Shown: positions 61,081 to 64,000 of the stretch, one piece after another
Layout: every line of letters starts with the position of its first letter
Position numbering within the stretch: position 1 is the stretch's first letter
From: Nitrospira sp.
GTDB lineage: Bacteria > Nitrospirota > Nitrospiria > Nitrospirales > Nitrospiraceae
Assembly: GCA_029194665.1 (NCBI GenBank)
Contig: JARFXO010000003.1
Location: 186,001-250,000 of the forward strand
DNA: 64,000 nt
Reading direction: 5' to 3'
Notes under the pieces: generated by a model
Database searches by the model: none
Told to the model about the DNA's origin: nothing
Seen by the model: only the letters and a program-made list of their open reading frames with translations
Program-made: the position numbers and the translations under genes

Positions 61081-61799
61081 GACGGCACCGTTTCGGTACC
61101 GATTGTGGGTTTAGGGTTCTGTAACACCGGGAGAATAGCTCCTCGGAGCTCGTCCTGAATCTCTTCGGGAGACTTTCTTGCATCGACGACATTGAAGCGA
61201 AACTCCATCGCCATCTTGTCGAATTCTTCTATCAGCAGCGATTGATATCTTTTGAAACTATCGTAGAGGTCAGCCCCGAGGCGGAGGTCCATTCCGGATT
61301 CCCAGTAGTTCATCCCAGTCGTCTCGATGACTCGAAGGGCCAGGGTTTCAACATCGATCCGCAGGTAACACACCAGGTCGGGAATCAACGCAAACCCAAA
61401 CACGTCGCGGATCCACTTGCGGTCGGCGCTCCGCACAAAGTCACGCGCGAACGCCGTGTAGATATAGCGATCCGCCAAAACCACGAACCCTGATCGTAGA
61501 GCGGGAATGACCTGGTGTTCGAGGCGATCGGCAAAATCCGTCGCATAGAGCAGGCTGAGCGACCAACGGTCGAGGATATTGCCGGCCTTCGCCATTTCGA
61601 TGGTCTTGGACATGAGGTTGGAACGGGTCCAACCGGTCGTCATCACGCCGTACCCCTGCACCTCCAGCCACTCTTGCAGCAACTCGATGTGGGTCGTTCG
61701 GCCGACTCCATCGGTTCCTTCAATGGCGATCAACTTGCCTTTCAGATCACTCGGATCTAGGTACTTCAAACCGTCGCCAAAAAAGCGTGCGTCGGCCAT
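61077..61799 (-). CDS. thymidylate-kinase-like protein with altered P-loop
   Basis: A 240-residue protein of the thymidylate kinase fold. The P-loop reads 'IAIEGTDGVGRTTHIELLQE', so the nucleotide-binding lysine (GxGK[ST]) is Arg. The DRY region is 'VVLADRYIYTAFARDFVRSA', kept as in the paralogue next door. It is longer than ordinary Tmk (about 210), and the lid region does not match it. With the lysine lost, normal kinase activity is doubtful; it may be a regulatory partner. The start at ATG 61799 overlaps the end of the upstream paralogue by 53 bases; an ATG at 61826 is open too. Confidence 0.75.
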   Translation of the reverse strand: MADARFFGDGLKYLDPSDLKGKLIAIEGTDGVGRTTHIELLQEWLEVQGYGVMTTGWTRSNLMSKTIEMAKAGNILDRWSLSLLYATDFADRLEHQVIPALRSGFVVLADRYIYTAFARDFVRSADRKWIRDVFGFALIPDLVCYLRIDVETLALRVIETTGMNYWESGMDLRLGADLYDSFKRYQSLLIEEFDKMAMEFRFNVVDARKSPEEIQDELRGAILPVLQNPKPTIGTETVPS

Positions 61800-62496
61800 A
61801 GGTGCCTCGTCTTGGTTTGTAGCCACGGAGCGCTTCTTCCACCAGCGCCCTCATGTGTTCCTGCTGGGTCTCGATGTCTTGGGTCGCATCCATCGTCAAC
61901 AGACCATATTCGTCGACGAGCTTGTTGTATTCGGCGAGAATCCGTGATTGAAAGAGTCGGAAACTTTCCGTGATGTCCGGGCTCAGATCCATGTCCATAC
62001 CGGCTTCATAGTACTTGAAGTGGCCACGAGTTCCTCGCGAGAGCCGAGAGATGGCGACTTCGATGGGGACTTTGAAATAAAACGCCATATCCGGCTTGAT
62101 CGCAAATGCGTAGAGTTTCCGTACCCACTCGTTCGCCACGCCTCGTACCACATCGCGCGCAAACGCCGTATACATATAGCGATCGGCCAGGACAAGCATG
62201 CCTGCCTTCAGGGGAGGGAGAATCTGATGATAGAGCCGACTGGCAAAGTCAGTGGCATGCAGCAAGCTGAACGTTGTTGGGGTGAGGCTCTTCGATTTTT
62301 TCCCTCGTTTGGTGGTTTCTTTCACGAGTGCCGAGGAATTCCATTCGGTAAAGAATACCTTGTGCCCCTTGGACTCGAGCCACTTATGCAGTAGTTGCAG
62401 TTGAGTACTTTTGCCTGACCCGTCGATGCCTTCGACGATGATCAACTTCCCTGGGTAAGGGTGACAGGCTGTCTTGAGTAGGTGAGGCTCAGTCAT
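61747..62496 (-). CDS. thymidylate-kinase-like protein
   Basis: A 249-residue P-loop kinase with intact Walker A ('IIVEGIDGSGKSTQLQLLHK') and 'MLVLADRYMYTAFARDVVRG'. It shares the fold and many positions with the next gene but not its Lys-to-Arg change. Compared with true dTMP kinase, the LID and substrate region ('RGTRGHFKYYEAGMDMDLSP') look different, so another (d)NMP or phosphate acceptor is possible. The ATG at 62496 overlaps the stop of the ppx/gppA gene (ATGA), which ties it to phosphate or polyphosphate metabolism by context only. Confidence 0.8.
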   Translation of the reverse strand: MTEPHLLKTACHPYPGKLIIVEGIDGSGKSTQLQLLHKWLESKGHKVFFTEWNSSALVKETTKRGKKSKSLTPTTFSLLHATDFASRLYHQILPPLKAGMLVLADRYMYTAFARDVVRGVANEWVRKLYAFAIKPDMAFYFKVPIEVAISRLSRGTRGHFKYYEAGMDMDLSPDITESFRLFQSRILAEYNKLVDEYGLLTMDATQDIETQQEHMRALVEEALRGYKPRRGTYGRRTLFWRRFEVPRSE

Positions 62497-64000
62497 GATC
62501 GATCGGTTTTCAGTAGTCCGGAGAACTGGACACGTCGACGGAAGACCTGCTCGAACAGGTCGGCTCTGCTCTTCGCGGCCCACAATTCCATTTCAGCATC
62601 TCCTGTCAAATGAACTTCAATGGTAATCTGTTTCCCGAATTTGACACTCAGTGCCTGAACGAGCGAGAAATGCGTCCGATCGAGCCCGTCGGCGATCCGG
62701 AGCAACGAGGCAAGGATCTTGACCACACGTTGCAAGCGGGGTGTCAGACAGGCGAGTGCTTCGTGCTTCAACGACGGCAGAGCTCGCCGGTGGTAGCGGG
62801 CGATGTTGGCGACCACGTCGATTTCCTCAGCCGTCAATCCACCCAAGTCACTATTCTTGATGAGATAATACGCGTGTTTGTGATGTTGTCTCGGATTGAT
62901 GAGATATCCGACATCGTGCAGAATGGCTGCGTACTCCAGCCAGGTGCGCTCTTGCTGCCCTAAGCGATGTTCCTGCTTGGTTTGATCGAACAGACCCAGT
63001 GCCAAGTCGGCCACATGCAGTGAATGAGCCTCCGGTGCATGGCAGCGCCGGGCAAGGCCGATCACGTTTCGACGACGAACGTCGGGAATATCACGTTCAG
63101 CTTTCAGCCCTTCTCGGTGCCGCACGATAAAATCATAGATGACACCCTCTCGAATCGCCCTGTCGCAGAGCGTGATCTCGTTGAGGCCGGACAGCTCCAG
63201 CAGACATCTGAGGACCACGGCGGTCGGCAACAACGTGTCGACCCGCTTGGGGTCTAGACCGGGAATCGCCAACCGAGCTTTGACCGATGACTTCGCCAAC
63301 TCGGCTTCGAGAGAGCGGATATCCTTCAGCAGAATCGTCGCGAGATTATGCTGTGGCAACGGTCGTCCGGTTTGACGGAGATGAATGACTTCACCGACAT
63401 TCCCGGCCATGCCGGAGGTGGCGATCAATGACTGAAACGTCTTCATCTTGAATGATCCGAGCGCGTCGCGCAGATGGGCGAGCACGGCATCGTCCATGGC
63501 ATGCATCATCAACTCAGACGGCGGAGTTTTGGGAAGGAATTGCTCAGCTAAACGGATCGCTCCGAGTTTGAGACTCTTGCCGTGAATCAAGCCTTCTCGA
63601 TTCCCGACGATCAATTCCACGGAGCCGCCCCCGATGTCGACGACCAATGTCGGTCCGTCCGGGAGGGCGATGCTGTGCTTGACGCCCAAGAAAATCAGTC
63701 GGGCTTCTTCTGTCCCACTGATGACCCGCACCCTCAGACCCATGTGCTCCATGATCAAGGCGACGAAATCACCGCCGTTTTGGGCTTCGCGCACGGCACT
63801 GGTCGCGACTGCGACGATGCGGTCGAATCCCTTGTTGCGGGCGAGCGTGACCAACGTTTTCAGGACTTCCAACGCACGGGCCATGGCTTCGTCCGAAAGC
63901 CGCCTTGTGGCAAAGACGCCGTTACCCAGCCTGGTGATGTCCTTGAAACGGTCCAGTATCTTGAAACTGGCATCGGGGAGAATCTCAGCCAGCAACATAT
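62493..64000 (-). CDS. Ppx/GppA family phosphatase with HD domain, 5' partial
   Basis: The gene runs off the right edge; the visible 501 residues lack only the first 15-20 (the usual AIDIGSNSIRLL). Exopolyphosphatase/pppGpp phosphatase motifs are present: 'AVATSAVREAQNGGDFVALI', 'VISGTEEARLIFLGVKHSIA' and 'PTLVVDIGGGSVELIVGNRE'. The C-terminal half is the HD-type domain of the long Ppx/GppA form ('YAAILHDVGYLINPRQHHKH'). It hydrolyses polyphosphate or pppGpp; which one cannot be decided here. It heads an operon with two kinase-like genes. Confidence 0.93.
   Translation of the reverse strand, partial: MLLAEILPDASFKILDRFKDITRLGNGVFATRRLSDEAMARALEVLKTLVTLARNKGFDRIVAVATSAVREAQNGGDFVALIMEHMGLRVRVISGTEEARLIFLGVKHSIALPDGPTLVVDIGGGSVELIVGNREGLIHGKSLKLGAIRLAEQFLPKTPPSELMMHAMDDAVLAHLRDALGSFKMKTFQSLIATSGMAGNVGEVIHLRQTGRPLPQHNLATILLKDIRSLEAELAKSSVKARLAIPGLDPKRVDTLLPTAVVLRCLLELSGLNEITLCDRAIREGVIYDFIVRHREGLKAERDIPDVRRRNVIGLARRCHAPEAHSLHVADLALGLFDQTKQEHRLGQQERTWLEYAAILHDVGYLINPRQHHKHAYYLIKNSDLGGLTAEEIDVVANIARYHRRALPSLKHEALACLTPRLQRVVKILASLLRIADGLDRTHFSLVQALSVKFGKQITIEVHLTGDAEMELWAAKSRADLFEQVFRRRVQFSGLLKTDRS

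Noticed and set aside
1..64000. CRISPR array, tRNA, rRNA, transposase or toxin-antitoxin genes
   Set aside because: I looked for regularly spaced repeats, tRNA-like cloverleaf ends, transposase motifs and small paired genes and saw none that I could support.

Overview
The window looks like a chromosomal segment of a motile, diderm (Gram-negative) bacterium. The best guess from pattern recognition is a member of Nitrospirota close to Nitrospira. The reasons are the combination of a short flagellin locus, a large chemotaxis cluster, a type II secretion operon containing gspN, and an exosortase/VPLPA-CTERM exopolysaccharide locus, all in moderately GC-rich DNA with GTG and TTG starts. This assignment is from memory of gene content; no search was run. 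I see no rRNA, tRNA, CRISPR array, insertion sequence or phage gene.

Region 1 (1-10510) is the late flagellar and motor region. A cut-off GT9 glycosyltransferase and an unknown protein lie in front of fliC, which has a very good sigma-28 (FliA) promoter. A strong hairpin separates fliC from flaG-fliD-fliS-fliT-like. Then follow a PilZ protein, a convergent FlhG/MinD-like ATPase, a divergent excisionase-type HTH protein with its own FliA-like promoter, and cheY-cheZ-motA-motB.

Region 2 (10559-24513) is the chemotaxis and signalling cluster: a STAS protein, an N-terminally broken cheY-like gene, cheA, cheW, the wreck of a histidine kinase gene, a large double-PAS chemoreceptor, cheR, cheD and cheB. 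Directly behind cheB comes an Rsb-type partner-switching set: two STAS antagonists, a REC-PP2C phosphatase, an Hpt protein and a REC-HATPase (RsbW-like) protein. FliA-like promoters also precede the receptor and cheR, which ties the methylation genes to the late flagellar regulon.

Region 3 (24657-35222, minus strand) is a type II secretion operon in the order gspC-E-F-G-H-I-J-N-L-M-K. The secretin gspD is absent from its usual place and from the window.

Region 4 (35371-60375) makes, exports and decorates a surface polysaccharide. gmd, fcl and wecB make nucleotide sugars. A secreted LamG/GHL10 hydrolase-like protein, a Wzy-like polymerase, three glycosyltransferases and a Wzx flippase form the assembly set. 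A single VPLPA-CTERM protein is followed by an XrtD-type exosortase-EpsI fusion, a WecA-like initiating transferase, a PrsT-like TPR lipoprotein, a Wza-like export protein, an outer-membrane barrel, a GumC/Wzz chain-length protein, a CpsD-like ATPase, an ExeA-like ATPase with a TPR tail, and a small TPR protein that duplicates that tail.

Region 5 (60547-64000) holds sixA convergent to an operon ppx/gppA-tmk-like-tmk-like. The two kinase-like genes are diverged paralogues, and one carries arginine in place of the P-loop lysine. The ppx/gppA gene runs off the right edge.
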